The position numbers and the translations under genes were made by a program. Below the pieces are notes generated by a model. It was not told the origin of the DNA and did not search any database. It was given only the letters and a program-made list of their open reading frames with translations. A stretch of 39,823 nucleotides of DNA from Bdellovibrionaceae bacterium UBA2316 (GTDB lineage Bacteria; Bdellovibrionota; Bdellovibrionia; Bdellovibrionales; Bdellovibrionaceae), in contig DDVI01000076.1 in the NCBI GenBank assembly GCA_002345205.1, positions 1-39,823 on the forward strand, read 5' to 3'. The stretch's first letter is position 1. Every line of letters begins with the position of its first letter. Shown one piece after another: positions 30,790 through 39,709 of this stretch.

Positions 30790-32520
30790 CTACGTATCCT
30801 TTACTGAAGAATTTAAAACTTCCTCAAACGTCGTCACTCCACGCTTTAACTTTAAAAGTGCGCTTCGACGTAAAGTACGTAGCCCGAGCTCGCGAGCTAA
30901 GAAACGTATTTGAGCCTGATTAGCGCCTTTTAAGATTGCGTCTTTTACCTTCTCGGTCATCGGAAGCAATTCATAAATAGCTAATCGGCCTTTTATTCCA
31001 GTATTATTACAGGTACCACACCCCTTGCCTTTGTATAGCTTGTATTCTGAAACCTCATTAGGTGGCACGCCTATCGTTATAAGGTTCTGAGCTGGCATTT
31101 CGACGGGAGTTTTACAGTTTTCGCATATCTTTCCGACAAGACGTTGGGCTACTATTAAGTTAATAGTCGAAGTTATGACATACGGCGGGATACCGATTTC
31201 TGTTAAACGAATAACAGTCGAAGGGGCATCGTTCGTGTGAAGGGTGGACACAACCAAGTGACCTGTCGACGCGGCTTTAAAGGAAATCTCTGCCGTTTCT
31301 AAATCCCGGATTTCCCCTACCATTATGATATCAGGATCTTGCCGCAGGAACGATTTTAACGCCGCCGAAAAATTCAAATCGATATCAGGATTCATCTGAA
31401 CTTGATTAATTCCTTCTAAATTGAATTCTACAGGGTCTTCAGCAGTAGAAATATTTACGTCGGTTTTGTTCAACTCTGACAAGGCAGAGTAAATCGTAGT
31501 CGTTTTACCAGACCCCGTAGGTCCCGTGATCAAAACTAATCCCTGCGGTAAGTTGATACACGATTTAAAAAGCCGTAAGTCCTCTTCTTCGAAGCCGAGC
31601 TTGGTCATATCAAGCTGTAAGTTAGATTTATCCAAAAGACGCAAAACCGCTTTTTCACCCCAAAGCGTCGGCATTGTACTGACACGAAAACCCATGTCGG
31701 CTTCACGAGTCCGAACCTTTAAACGTCCATCTTGCGGTCGACGTTTTTCCGCAATATCAAGTTTTGCCATAATTTTAATACGCGCGGAAATCGATGGCGC
31801 CCAGTCTCTGGGTGGCGCTTTAGCTTCGATCAAAATACCATCCACGCGATACCTAACTCGGAAAATTTTTTCGTAAGGTTCAAAATGAATATCACTGGCT
31901 CGTTTTTTCATCGCTTCGTTCAAAATCGCATTTACGAATTTAACAACCGGAGAGTCTTTGTCCGTGATATTATCGATGGTCTCAACTTTTTTATCATCAA
32001 GGACGTCAAATTCCGCGTCTTCGCCTTCGATATCTTCAAGCGCCTTATCAACACTGATTCCATAGTATTTCTCTAAAGCTCCTTGGATAGCGATTGGCGA
32101 TGCCACGATAGGCTGAATTACTTTAGCTTTTGTGATGATTCGCAAATCTTCGCGCACTAGAATCTGGCTTGGATCAGAGAATGCGATAACAACGGTCGAA
32201 ACTTTGTTTTGGTTATCTAACATCCGTTGAACCGGGATAACGTTGTGTTTGTAGCAAATGTCTCGCGGCACCAAATCAATTACGGCCTGATCAATTTGAA
32301 ATTGGGAAAGGTTAATTCCCTGAATGTTGTAGAAGGCTTCTAAACCCTTTTGCACTTGGGCTTCTTGTACAAAATTTAAATTTATCAAAATTTGGGTTAG
32401 TAATAAATTTGAAGTGGTCTTTTTTGTTTCAAGGGCTTGTTCGTACTGTTCTGGTTTAATCAAGCCTTGGCGATACAGTATATCACACGTCTTTTTATCC
32501 CAAGGTTTAATTTCGCTCAT
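30790..32520 (-). CDS. pilB: Type IV pilus extension ATPase PilB
   Basis: 576 aa. N-terminal MshEN domain (about 10-150), then the secretion-ATPase core: SDIHFEPYEKIFRVRYRVDG, Walker A ITGPTGSGKTTTIYS, Asp box ISTAEDPVEF, Walker B QDPDIIMVGEIRDLETAE, His box STLHTNDAPST. A C-terminal zinc site uses CENC and CGTC. It hydrolyses ATP to drive pilus extension through PilC. All catalytic motifs are intact, in contrast to the PilT-like neighbour. No SD is visible before the ATG. It is the GspE/PilB paralogue nearest the secretion genes, but its operon identifies it as pilus ATPase. Confidence 0.95.
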   Translation of the reverse strand: MSEIKPWDKKTCDILYRQGLIKPEQYEQALETKKTTSNLLLTQILINLNFVQEAQVQKGLEAFYNIQGINLSQFQIDQAVIDLVPRDICYKHNVIPVQRMLDNQNKVSTVVIAFSDPSQILVREDLRIITKAKVIQPIVASPIAIQGALEKYYGISVDKALEDIEGEDAEFDVLDDKKVETIDNITDKDSPVVKFVNAILNEAMKKRASDIHFEPYEKIFRVRYRVDGILIEAKAPPRDWAPSISARIKIMAKLDIAEKRRPQDGRLKVRTREADMGFRVSTMPTLWGEKAVLRLLDKSNLQLDMTKLGFEEEDLRLFKSCINLPQGLVLITGPTGSGKTTTIYSALSELNKTDVNISTAEDPVEFNLEGINQVQMNPDIDLNFSAALKSFLRQDPDIIMVGEIRDLETAEISFKAASTGHLVVSTLHTNDAPSTVIRLTEIGIPPYVITSTINLIVAQRLVGKICENCKTPVEMPAQNLITIGVPPNEVSEYKLYKGKGCGTCNNTGIKGRLAIYELLPMTEKVKDAILKGANQAQIRFLARELGLRTLRRSALLKLKRGVTTFEEVLNSSVKDT

Positions 32521-32574
32521 AGAATATCATTTTAAATAAACGTGGCGAATTTGTTACTGGTCGATAGTCTCGAT

Positions 32575-33384
32575 TTATAAATAGTTTCCAAAAAACTGAT
32601 CTTTTACGTTTTCAATCGGGCTATGAACCACCCGCAATGATTCATAATCATAAAATGCAGTCAAATCCCGACGTTTCAGAGTCCTTAAACCCGCCTTCTC
32701 AGCTTCAAACAGCAAAGGATGAACAGGCGTTTTAGATACCAAGTCGATCATGATTCCCTTCGCGGACATAAAATTAAAATAGGCCAAGTCGTTCATCAAC
32801 GTTGGATTACTTTCCAAATCTACAGCGTTGATCATTAAACTAGTGGACTCTTGAGTCTGGGTCAGCGTTGAAAACGGAATCGTTTTTATTTTGATTCCGA
32901 TGAAATATCGCCCAAGTTCCTCGACATTCCCTTCATAATCATCAGGAACAAACAGCAACACAGAACGGAAACCTAGGCTTACTATTAACGAAACCAGTCC
33001 TTCCAAAGAACACGAGTCACAGATTATACCGGCACTTTCTTTCATCTCGACATTTCCAAAATGCGTAACGATCTTACGACGAAGAATATCAAAATATTTA
33101 AGACGAGGTAGCCAATGTCCATTTTCAAGAGTCAATGAATCAAAGGTTTTATTGAACCGAACGGCTTCAGGCGCCATCGGTATCTGAACTAGATACTGAG
33201 CCCCAAAATCTAAATCACAGCGAATCAGAGCGTGATCCATATTCATTTTTTGCAATGACATTAAATCACCATATTCAAGAAATTCGTACTCTACTGATGA
33301 GGACTGCAGGTAGTGCTTTATGTTTTCTAAATCAGGAATCAGACCTTTTGCATTGAAGTCGTGATTTAAATACAAACGAATCAT
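32575..33384 (-). CDS. Orphan protein resembling a degenerate shikimate dehydrogenase
   Basis: 269 aa, cytoplasmic. The second half looks like the NADP domain of shikimate dehydrogenase: SLEGLVSLIVSLGFRSVLLFVPDD where the Rossmann loop would be, but without its GxGxxA glycines; SLMINAVDLESNP like the VNATPLG stretch; GIMIDLVSKTPVHPLLFEAEKAGLRTLKRRDLTAFYDYESL like the DLVYNPxxTPLL...G...G..ML..Q ending. The first half (MIRLYLNHDFN, LRQSS-type helices, MAPEAVRFN) lacks the substrate-binding SNVTxPHK signature. Catalysis is therefore unlikely. It starts 4 bp inside the ribF end and precedes pilB by 54 bp, so it belongs to the pilus transcript. Role unknown. Confidence 0.65.
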   Translation of the reverse strand: MIRLYLNHDFNAKGLIPDLENIKHYLQSSSVEYEFLEYGDLMSLQKMNMDHALIRCDLDFGAQYLVQIPMAPEAVRFNKTFDSLTLENGHWLPRLKYFDILRRKIVTHFGNVEMKESAGIICDSCSLEGLVSLIVSLGFRSVLLFVPDDYEGNVEELGRYFIGIKIKTIPFSTLTQTQESTSLMINAVDLESNPTLMNDLAYFNFMSAKGIMIDLVSKTPVHPLLFEAEKAGLRTLKRRDLTAFYDYESLRVVHSPIENVKDQFFGNYL

Positions 33385-34298
33385 GTATTTGGCCTTCGAC
33401 CTAAAGACGCGATATCAAGCGCGATCTGATTCTTAATTTCGTCTATTCCTGAAAATTTTCTTTCTGAGCGAATAAACTTTAAAAACTCAACGGTAATTTC
33501 CTCGTCATAAATTTCTTGGCTAAAATCAAAAATATGAGTTTCAATCTTTATTAAATCATCAGTCTTAAATGTCGGGGTCTTTCCCACATTGGTGATAGAA
33601 TCAAATGTTGAATTTTTCCAATGCGTGCGTGTCTGATAAACCCCAAAATGAGGAACGTATAAAGACCGATGACGCGTCAAATTCGCCGTCGGAAATCCAA
33701 TCAACCGCCCGCGTTTATCACCATGGATAACAATTCCATTAACCGAATATGGGCGGCCTAAAAACTTAGGCACCACTTCAAAACGGTTATCTTCAACCAA
33801 TTGTTTAATGTACGTTGACGACACTATCTGATTGTCTACCGACAACGGCTCAACAACTTCGAAGTTGATTCCCGCATTTTGACACCATGTTTTGATAGAA
33901 AAGCGATCTCCACCACGATCTTTGCCAATTTTCAGATCATGGCCAATAACGATTCTTTGAATATTTAGATTTTTTGTGAACTGAGTTAAAAATAGTTCAT
34001 ACGACATTGCCGCAACTGATTGATCAAATTTTAGCCGCACAAGATAATCAATATCCAGCTGCTGCATCTGTTTGTTTTGATCGGCTGTTGAAAACAATCG
34101 TCTGAACGTCTTATTTACGTCAAAATATTCAACGGGATGTGGATCAAAGGTTGTACAAAATGATTTTTGTTCCTGACTAGTCTTTAGACTTTTTAATAAT
34201 TTCTGATGGCCTAAGTGAACCCCATCAAAATTACCAATAGTAAGCACTATAGGAGTTTTGCGATCTGAAATTTTGTCCAAACTATCTAGAATAATCAT
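33381..34298 (-). CDS. ribF: Bifunctional riboflavin kinase / FAD synthetase
   Basis: 305 aa. Nucleotidyltransferase domain (about 15-180) with IGNFDGVHLGHQKLL, FDPHPVEYF, IGHDLKIGKDRGGD and the VSSTYIKQLVEDNRF stretch. Riboflavin kinase barrel (about 182-300) with GRPYSVNGIVIHGDKRGRLIGFPTANL, GVYQTRTHW, NVGKTPTF and the acid-rich ETHIFDF. It makes FMN from riboflavin and FAD from FMN in the cytoplasm. It is the first gene of the minus-strand run leading into pilB and overlaps the next gene by 4 bases. Only 47 bp separate it from the divergent CHASE2 kinase, too short for an FMN riboswitch. Confidence 0.94.
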   Translation of the reverse strand: MIILDSLDKISDRKTPIVLTIGNFDGVHLGHQKLLKSLKTSQEQKSFCTTFDPHPVEYFDVNKTFRRLFSTADQNKQMQQLDIDYLVRLKFDQSVAAMSYELFLTQFTKNLNIQRIVIGHDLKIGKDRGGDRFSIKTWCQNAGINFEVVEPLSVDNQIVSSTYIKQLVEDNRFEVVPKFLGRPYSVNGIVIHGDKRGRLIGFPTANLTRHRSLYVPHFGVYQTRTHWKNSTFDSITNVGKTPTFKTDDLIKIETHIFDFSQEIYDEEITVEFLKFIRSERKFSGIDEIKNQIALDIASLGRRPNT

Positions 34299-34345
34299 AA
34301 AATCATTGAACTCTTAGGTTATTACGGATTATATGTAGCCAAGAC

Positions 34346-36091
34346 ATGCCTAGTCAATTCCAATTGCAAAAAGCTTTTGCGTTCGTGTCCACTCAATTAG
34401 TTTCGTCGGGTTCTATCCTGCGAGTTCTTATTGTATGGCTTATTTGCCTCGTCTCCCTAAGAATTGATAACTTAAACGACTTCGACTTCCGTTTTCAAAT
34501 GCGCGGCGACCGTAGTCCCGCAAAAGACATCGTCATTATCGAACTTACACCCTCGGACTTACGGCACTTTAATACCACGGAAGTTCAAGACTTGATGCTG
34601 CTTAATTCCTCGTCTGACATCAATGATAATTACTATTGGAATCCCCATCTATGGAGTTCCCTCTTAGTGGAATTACTCAAACAGCAACCCAAAACAATCA
34701 TCATTACGTTGGATCTAGTTAAGCAAGCTCTCACCGATTCTATGAACGTGGGCTTACTGAGCAATCCTAAAGTGACCTGGGTCTATTCTAGCGACATGGA
34801 CCCGCTCGGGCTCGAGAAAAAAAGACTCCTTGATATCCTTAACATCCAATTTGAAAAAGATGGCGTTGTTCGCCGAGTTCTGTCCCCCGTCCGAGGGGAA
34901 CCCGCACGTTACATTAACTTCCAAGGTGCAGAATCGCGCTATTTCAAAGTGACATATAACCAACTGATTAATAATGAATGGCCTCTGGAATTTTTCAAAG
35001 ACAAGATTATCGTTATTGGCGGATTTACGAATTCTGATTATGAGTATATTACTCCCATGGGATCATATGGTCGTAGCGCTCTCGTAGCCCAATTAATAGA
35101 AAATAAATATCACTCACAGTGGATTAAATCATGGTCATTTTGGCCGCAGTCACTTGTTATCTTTGTTTTGATTTGTTTAATTTATTTCTCGACACTATTT
35201 CTGCCGCGCAACTTGTCAATCACCGTAACCATAGCGGCACTATTCATCGTATTGATCGTGAACATCTACCTTTTTGATATCCATCATTTTTGGTTTCCAA
35301 TGGCTACAACTTCGCTATGTGTATTTTTAGGTTGGTTGATCGGCTACACCGTTTTAGTCAGCAACATTGAAAAGAAGAATTTTCAACTAGAACAACAAAA
35401 TGAAACACGCACACAACTTGAACTTATGAAGACAAATTTTATAAGTTTGATTTCACATGACCTAAAAAATCCACTAGCCAAAATTCAGAGCGTAGTGGCA
35501 CGTAATTTAGCGACGTCAGCCGAGGGTGCCATAGCTCAAGATTTAGTCTCGATTCAAAAGTACTCTGAGGAGCTCGATCACTATATCCGATCTATCTTAA
35601 ATATTGCACGCGTCGAGTCTCAAAATATAAAACTGAATATCGTACCTAGCGATTTAAATCAGCTTATTGAAGCCAGCATCATTGCTTTACGTCCCTTAGC
35701 ATCAGATAAAAACATCAAAATTGAAACCGAATTGGCACCACTTTTTCTTATTGAGATCGATCCGATACTGATCAAAGAAGCTCTTATTAATATCATAGAA
35801 AATGCTATTAAATATTCTGCCAATAACACTTTAATCACAGTTAGAACCTACGAAACGAATGAACACATCATTACCGAGGTCATCGATCAAGGGATCGGCA
35901 TATCTGAAGTTGAATTACACAAAGTCGGTCAGAAGTTTTTTCGTTCCGAAATGGTACCAGAAAACATCAAAGGAAGCGGTTTAGGTTTCTTTTTGGTTAA
36001 GTATTTTATCGAGCTGCATGCAGGCTCGGTAAATGTGGAATCAACACTGAATAAAGGCACCACCGTCCGAATAAAATTACCCAACAGTTAA
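34346..36091 (+). CDS. CHASE2-domain sensor histidine kinase
   Basis: 581 aa. One N-terminal span (about 24-40, ILRVLIVWLICLVSLRI), a periplasmic CHASE2-type sensor (about 45-255, DFRFQMRGDRSPAKDIVIIEL, DGVVRRV, FFKDKIIVIGGFTNSDY), then three spans near 265-342 (SLVIFVLICLIYFSTLFL, VTIAALFIVLIVNIYLF, FVFLGWLIG-type). A short coil leads to HisKA with H371 (LISHDLKNPLAK) and HATPase (IIENAIKYS, DQGIGIS, GSGLGFFLVKYF). CHASE2 senses unknown extracytoplasmic cues (known). The NtrC-type regulator 44 bp downstream is the natural partner. Divergent from ribF. Confidence 0.88.
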   Translation: MPSQFQLQKAFAFVSTQLVSSGSILRVLIVWLICLVSLRIDNLNDFDFRFQMRGDRSPAKDIVIIELTPSDLRHFNTTEVQDLMLLNSSSDINDNYYWNPHLWSSLLVELLKQQPKTIIITLDLVKQALTDSMNVGLLSNPKVTWVYSSDMDPLGLEKKRLLDILNIQFEKDGVVRRVLSPVRGEPARYINFQGAESRYFKVTYNQLINNEWPLEFFKDKIIVIGGFTNSDYEYITPMGSYGRSALVAQLIENKYHSQWIKSWSFWPQSLVIFVLICLIYFSTLFLPRNLSITVTIAALFIVLIVNIYLFDIHHFWFPMATTSLCVFLGWLIGYTVLVSNIEKKNFQLEQQNETRTQLELMKTNFISLISHDLKNPLAKIQSVVARNLATSAEGAIAQDLVSIQKYSEELDHYIRSILNIARVESQNIKLNIVPSDLNQLIEASIIALRPLASDKNIKIETELAPLFLIEIDPILIKEALINIIENAIKYSANNTLITVRTYETNEHIITEVIDQGIGISEVELHKVGQKFFRSEMVPENIKGSGLGFFLVKYFIELHAGSVNVESTLNKGTTVRIKLPNS

Positions 36092-36135
36092 TTAATCCTT
36101 TCTTCTGGTTAGAACTTTATGGTAGTTTTTTTTCC

Positions 36136-37578
36136 ATGAATACTACTTTAAGAACCCTAGTCGTAGATGATGAACAAGAACTAAGAGAATCTTTAAAACA
36201 AATTCTTCCTACCTCATTCCCTGAAGTTACTTTCAAATTTAGTGAAGCCGTGGATGGCCAAGACGCCATCGATAAAATTAAAGCACAGCATTTTGATTTG
36301 GTTCTAATGGACGTAAAAATGCCTCGTGTTGATGGCATCACCGCGCTCAAAGCAATTAAAACTCACGATCCACGAACATTCGTTGTTATCATGACAGCCC
36401 ATGGAAATTACTCTGACGCTGTAGAGGCAATTAAAGAAGGTGCGTTTGACTATTTCCAGAAACCTGTTCAAAAAGAGTCTCTATTTAAAGCCATCGATGG
36501 TTGCTTAAATGCACGCGAACTCGTACTTGAACTTACGGCCTCTAATCCTATTTTTGACGACGACATTGATACTGAATTTGTTGGCAACTCTCACCAAATG
36601 CGTGAAGTCTTCCAGCTAATTTACAAGCTAAGTAAAGTTGACACTACGGTTTTGATTCGTGGTGAAAATGGAACAGGAAAAGAATTGGTGGCCAAAGCCA
36701 TTCACCACAACTCGCTTCAAAAATCGGGACAATTCGTAGCGGTTAACTGTGGCGCCATTCCCGAAAATTTAATTGAGAGCGAATTTTTCGGACATGAAAA
36801 AGGTGCCTTTACCGGCGCGACGGAACGAAAAATCGGTAAGTTTCAGGCAGCCAATAATGGAACATTATTCTTGGATGAAATCGGCGAACTAAAAACAGAT
36901 ATGCAAGTTAAACTACTACGCGCGATTCAGGACAAGGCCTTTACTCCGGTGGGATCTGTCCGTGAAGTAAAAACGAATGTTCGAATTATTGCGGCAACCA
37001 ATCGTAACCTAGAAAAAATGATTCAAGAGGGTAAGTTCCGCGAAGATTTATTCTATCGCTTAAATGTAATGCCTATTTTCATGCCGCCACTAAGAGAACG
37101 CCTAGATGATTTAGACAAATTGGTCGATTACTTTATTAAGAAATTCAATCGAAAACAAAACCGCAACTTTGAGTCAATTGATCCGGGAACATTGGCACTT
37201 CTAAAAAAATACAAATGGCCAGGTAATATCCGTGAGCTAGAAAATTTTGTTGAACGTGCCTTCATTATTGAAGCCGGCACCAAAATTACAAATGCTTCTC
37301 TCACAGAAAGCATGAAGTCGTTACTGCCAACGTCGACTACACACGGTTTAAACCTAGCAAGCACTCTACCAACAGGTTCAAATACGGAAGACTCGTTCAA
37401 ACCATTAGACTTTGATAATTTCAAAGAAGAGATGGAAAAAGACTTTATCATTAAAGCCTTACGGCAAAATAAAGGCCGTATTAATCAAACGGTTGCTAAC
37501 GCTAATATCCCCAAAAACACGCTTCTTAGAAAAATGCGTAAGTATGGGATCAATGCCAAAGACGTCAGCGAGACTTAA
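36136..37578 (+). CDS. NtrC-family sigma-54 response regulator
   Basis: 480 aa. Receiver (1-125) with D59 (LVLMDVKMP), acidic D11-D12 and the KPVQK lysine. AAA+ domain with Walker A GENGTGKE, GAFTGA intact, Walker B TLFLDEIGE, sensor regions ATNRNLEKM and FREDLFYRLNV. Fis-type HTH at the end (QNKGRINQTVANANIPKNTLLRKMRKYGI). It should activate sigma-54 promoters in response to the CHASE2 kinase encoded just upstream. No target is evident nearby. Its final 14 bases overlap the end of the convergent LysR fragment. Confidence 0.92.
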   Translation: MNTTLRTLVVDDEQELRESLKQILPTSFPEVTFKFSEAVDGQDAIDKIKAQHFDLVLMDVKMPRVDGITALKAIKTHDPRTFVVIMTAHGNYSDAVEAIKEGAFDYFQKPVQKESLFKAIDGCLNARELVLELTASNPIFDDDIDTEFVGNSHQMREVFQLIYKLSKVDTTVLIRGENGTGKELVAKAIHHNSLQKSGQFVAVNCGAIPENLIESEFFGHEKGAFTGATERKIGKFQAANNGTLFLDEIGELKTDMQVKLLRAIQDKAFTPVGSVREVKTNVRIIAATNRNLEKMIQEGKFREDLFYRLNVMPIFMPPLRERLDDLDKLVDYFIKKFNRKQNRNFESIDPGTLALLKKYKWPGNIRELENFVERAFIIEAGTKITNASLTESMKSLLPTSTTHGLNLASTLPTGSNTEDSFKPLDFDNFKEEMEKDFIIKALRQNKGRINQTVANANIPKNTLLRKMRKYGINAKDVSET

Positions 37579-38056
37579 TTGGTTTGGCTTTCTGTCCGGA
37601 TAGTTGCCCCCAGATCGCGCGGGCAACGGGTCCCATCGGTTTATGCTTAGGCCTCATTATATGCAGGTCGCGCATAAATGGCGCTACGTTTGAATCTTTG
37701 ATTTCAATCAGTGTCTCTTTCTTTAAATCTGCGCTGACTTCATGGCGAGCTAGACGTCCCCACCCTAATCCTTGCGTAATCATTTTATACTTAAGTGAAT
37801 GGTCTGTGACGTAACACGTGCGTGAGTCGGCCAAAACGCCGCGACTATCTTTTTTGGCTAAATTCCTTTTGTCCCCTTGCTGAAGAACTATAATTTGTGG
37901 AATTTGTTTTAATGATTTTGCGGTCAGATCGGGAAGTTTTTTAGATACGGACTTTGCCATCACCGGAATCATTTCTATCTTATCGAACGGAGTACTTTCG
38001 ATATTTTCATTATCTTCAACTTTTAACGAAATCGAAAAATCCGCTTCGCCCGATAA
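37565..38056 (-). pseudogene. LysR-family regulator, C-terminal fragment cut by the IS
   Basis: About 160 codons remain, starting LSGEADFSISLKVEDNENIES and containing the effector-domain signatures ARGVLADSRTCYVTD-like and KYKMITQGLGWGRLARHEV, then VAPFMRDLHIMRPKHKPMGPVARAIW. This is the second half of a LysR effector-binding domain. The N-terminal wHTH and first half are missing. The reading frame only continues into the IS end by chance (TTG near 38086). The missing part is not on the other side of the element. It should be inactive as a DNA-binding regulator. Confidence 0.85.
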
Positions 38057-38119
38057 CTCAGTTACCCTTTTGTTTGACGTTAACAAACAAAAGGGGCCAA
38101 TCCCCTAAAGGATAACTGA
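38057..38119 (+). promoter_or_regulatory. Hairpin at the left end of the IS
   Basis: CCCTTTTGTTTG (38065-38076) pairs with CAAACAAAAGGG (38084-38095) over a 7-base loop, and CTCAGTTA (38057-38064) can pair with TAACTGAG (38112-38119) outside it. The structure includes the left end repeat and the AAAGGA that would serve as ribosome site for the transposase, so a transcript entering from outside would hide that site. Confidence 0.6.
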
Positions 38120-39204
38120 GCATGCAAACAATACAACAGAAAATCATTTCAAACAAACTCGGACTTTTAAGTTTGGCGGAAGAACTACAAAATGTTTCTA
38201 AAGCCTGTAAAATAATGGGTTATTCTCGTGACACGTTTTACCGATACAAAGAATTGAAAGAAGACGGCGGAATCGAAGCACTTCATGAAAGAACTCGAAA
38301 GAAACCAAATTTCAAAAACAGAGTGGATGGAACAATCGAGTCTAGCGTTTTAAAGATGGCCATCGATTTTCCGGCTTTTGGTCAAAAACGTGCCGCTAAT
38401 GAACTTCGCAAGCTTGGGATTTTTCTCTCGCCAGCAGGTGTTCGAAGTATTTGGCTTCGTCAAGATTTAGAGACGTTTAAGAAGCGTCCTGTGGCTCAAG
38501 AAGCCAAGAGCGCTGCTGAGGGTCTGGTTTATACCGAAGCCCAAATCGCTGCATTAGAGCGCAAGAAAGACGACGACATAGCTTGCGGTGAAATTGAAAC
38601 TGCACATCCTGGATATTTGGGTTCGCAAGATACGTTTTACGTTGGCACTATCAAGGGCGTCGGGCGAATTTACCAGCAAACTTTTGTCGATACGTATTCC
38701 AAGGTTGCGTTTACAAAACTGTATAACCAAAAAACTCCGATTACTGCAGCTGATTTATTAAATGATAAAGTCCTGCCATTTTTTGAAAGCTATTCTGTAC
38801 CACTTTTACGAATCCTTACCGATCGTGGAACTGAGTTTTGTGGCAAGGTCGATCAACACGACTACCAGCTCTACATTGGAGTTAACGACATTGAACACAC
38901 CAAAACCAAAGTTGCTCACCCGCAAACGAACGGAATATGCGAACGGTTTCATAAAACAATCTTGCAAGAGTTTTATCAAGTCACGTTTAGAAAGAAAATT
39001 TATAAAGCGATGGATGATCTGCAAACTGATTTAGATCAATGGATGATAGAATATAACGAAAGGAGAACTCATCAAGGTAAAATGTGCAATGGACGAACGC
39101 CGCTGGAAACTTTTATTGACGGAATTAAAATCTGGAGACAAAAGGATCTCGGCTTAAACTTGAACTGACAGTACAAAATATTTTGTCGAACAAAAGGGCA
39201 ACTG
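38059..39204 (+). mobile_element. IS481-family insertion sequence
   Basis: About 1.15 kb bounded by inverted ends: 38059-38078 (CAGTTACCCTTTTGTTTGAC) and the reverse complement of 39185-39204, matching at 18 of 20 positions. It encodes one full-length DDE transposase. Flanking bases outside the ends show no convincing target duplication, in keeping with a rearrangement at this site. Exact outer boundaries may be 1-3 bases further out. Confidence 0.85.
38122..39168 (+). CDS. IS481-family DDE transposase
   Basis: 348 aa, apparently intact. N-terminal helix-turn-helix (SKACKIMGYSRDTFYRYKEL, about 29-48), linker with PNFKNRV, and an integrase-type catalytic domain: D170 (SQDTFYVG), D234 (LTDRGTEF) and E274 (NGICERFHKTI). 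The closing WMIEYNERRTHQGKMCNGRTP motif is typical of IS481 and IS3-like transposases. It cuts and rejoins the element ends. ATG 38122 follows AAAGGA about 11 bases upstream, inside a hairpin. No frameshift or stop was seen, so the element may be active. Confidence 0.93.
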   Translation: MQTIQQKIISNKLGLLSLAEELQNVSKACKIMGYSRDTFYRYKELKEDGGIEALHERTRKKPNFKNRVDGTIESSVLKMAIDFPAFGQKRAANELRKLGIFLSPAGVRSIWLRQDLETFKKRPVAQEAKSAAEGLVYTEAQIAALERKKDDDIACGEIETAHPGYLGSQDTFYVGTIKGVGRIYQQTFVDTYSKVAFTKLYNQKTPITAADLLNDKVLPFFESYSVPLLRILTDRGTEFCGKVDQHDYQLYIGVNDIEHTKTKVAHPQTNGICERFHKTILQEFYQVTFRKKIYKAMDDLQTDLDQWMIEYNERRTHQGKMCNGRTPLETFIDGIKIWRQKDLGLNLN

Positions 39205-39223
39205 TCAGATCAAATCTAAACTT

Positions 39224-39709
39224 CTACATATAAATGGAACAATAACCCTTGAGTTTCTTTTCAAACATTTTAGACTCTATATCAATGTGTAAATAGTTTT
39301 TCGAAGGCGCATGTAGATACATTATAGTGTTTTCTATGCCATTAGCTTTATAACTAAAACCGTTATATGTCCCCTCGGCCGTGGTTTCTGTAAATAAAAA
39401 ACCATTTTGCACAGACAATAAATTTAGCTGTACTATTGATTTTGTATTTCCCACATTGTCTTTCATCTCTATTTTGACTATAGTTTGAAAGTTAGAAGAT
39501 CTTCCACTTCCTTTTTGAATAACGACCGAACAAGATGGCCCCATTGGACCCCAATTTTTTCCCTCTAAAACAGTTTTGTTGTTTATAATTTTTGCTAAAC
39601 CATCTAAAAAACTACCTGCATTTCCTGGTCTTATTTGCCCATAGGAAATGGACGTACTAATGGTTAAAGCAATAAACATTATTATATTGGATAAATAGGA
39701 TCTTTTCAT
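39224..39709 (-). CDS. Small exported protein of unknown function
   Basis: 161 aa. Signal peptide KRSYLSNIIMFIALTISTSISYG, probably cleaved before QIRPGNAG. The mature part (about 137 aa) is beta-rich with two cysteines (C60 in GPSCSVVIQ, and GYCSIYM at the end) that could pair and bring the termini together. I recognise no family. SD GGAG lies about 7 bases before the ATG. Its stop lies only about 20 bp from the right end of the IS, whose insertion or rearrangement brought it beside the LysR fragment. Confidence 0.75.
   Translation of the reverse strand: MKRSYLSNIIMFIALTISTSISYGQIRPGNAGSFLDGLAKIINNKTVLEGKNWGPMGPSCSVVIQKGSGRSSNFQTIVKIEMKDNVGNTKSIVQLNLLSVQNGFLFTETTAEGTYNGFSYKANGIENTIMYLHAPSKNYLHIDIESKMFEKKLKGYCSIYM

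Noticed and set aside
34299..34345. FMN riboswitch before ribF
   Set aside because: Only 47 bp separate ribF from the divergent gene, too little for the riboswitch.
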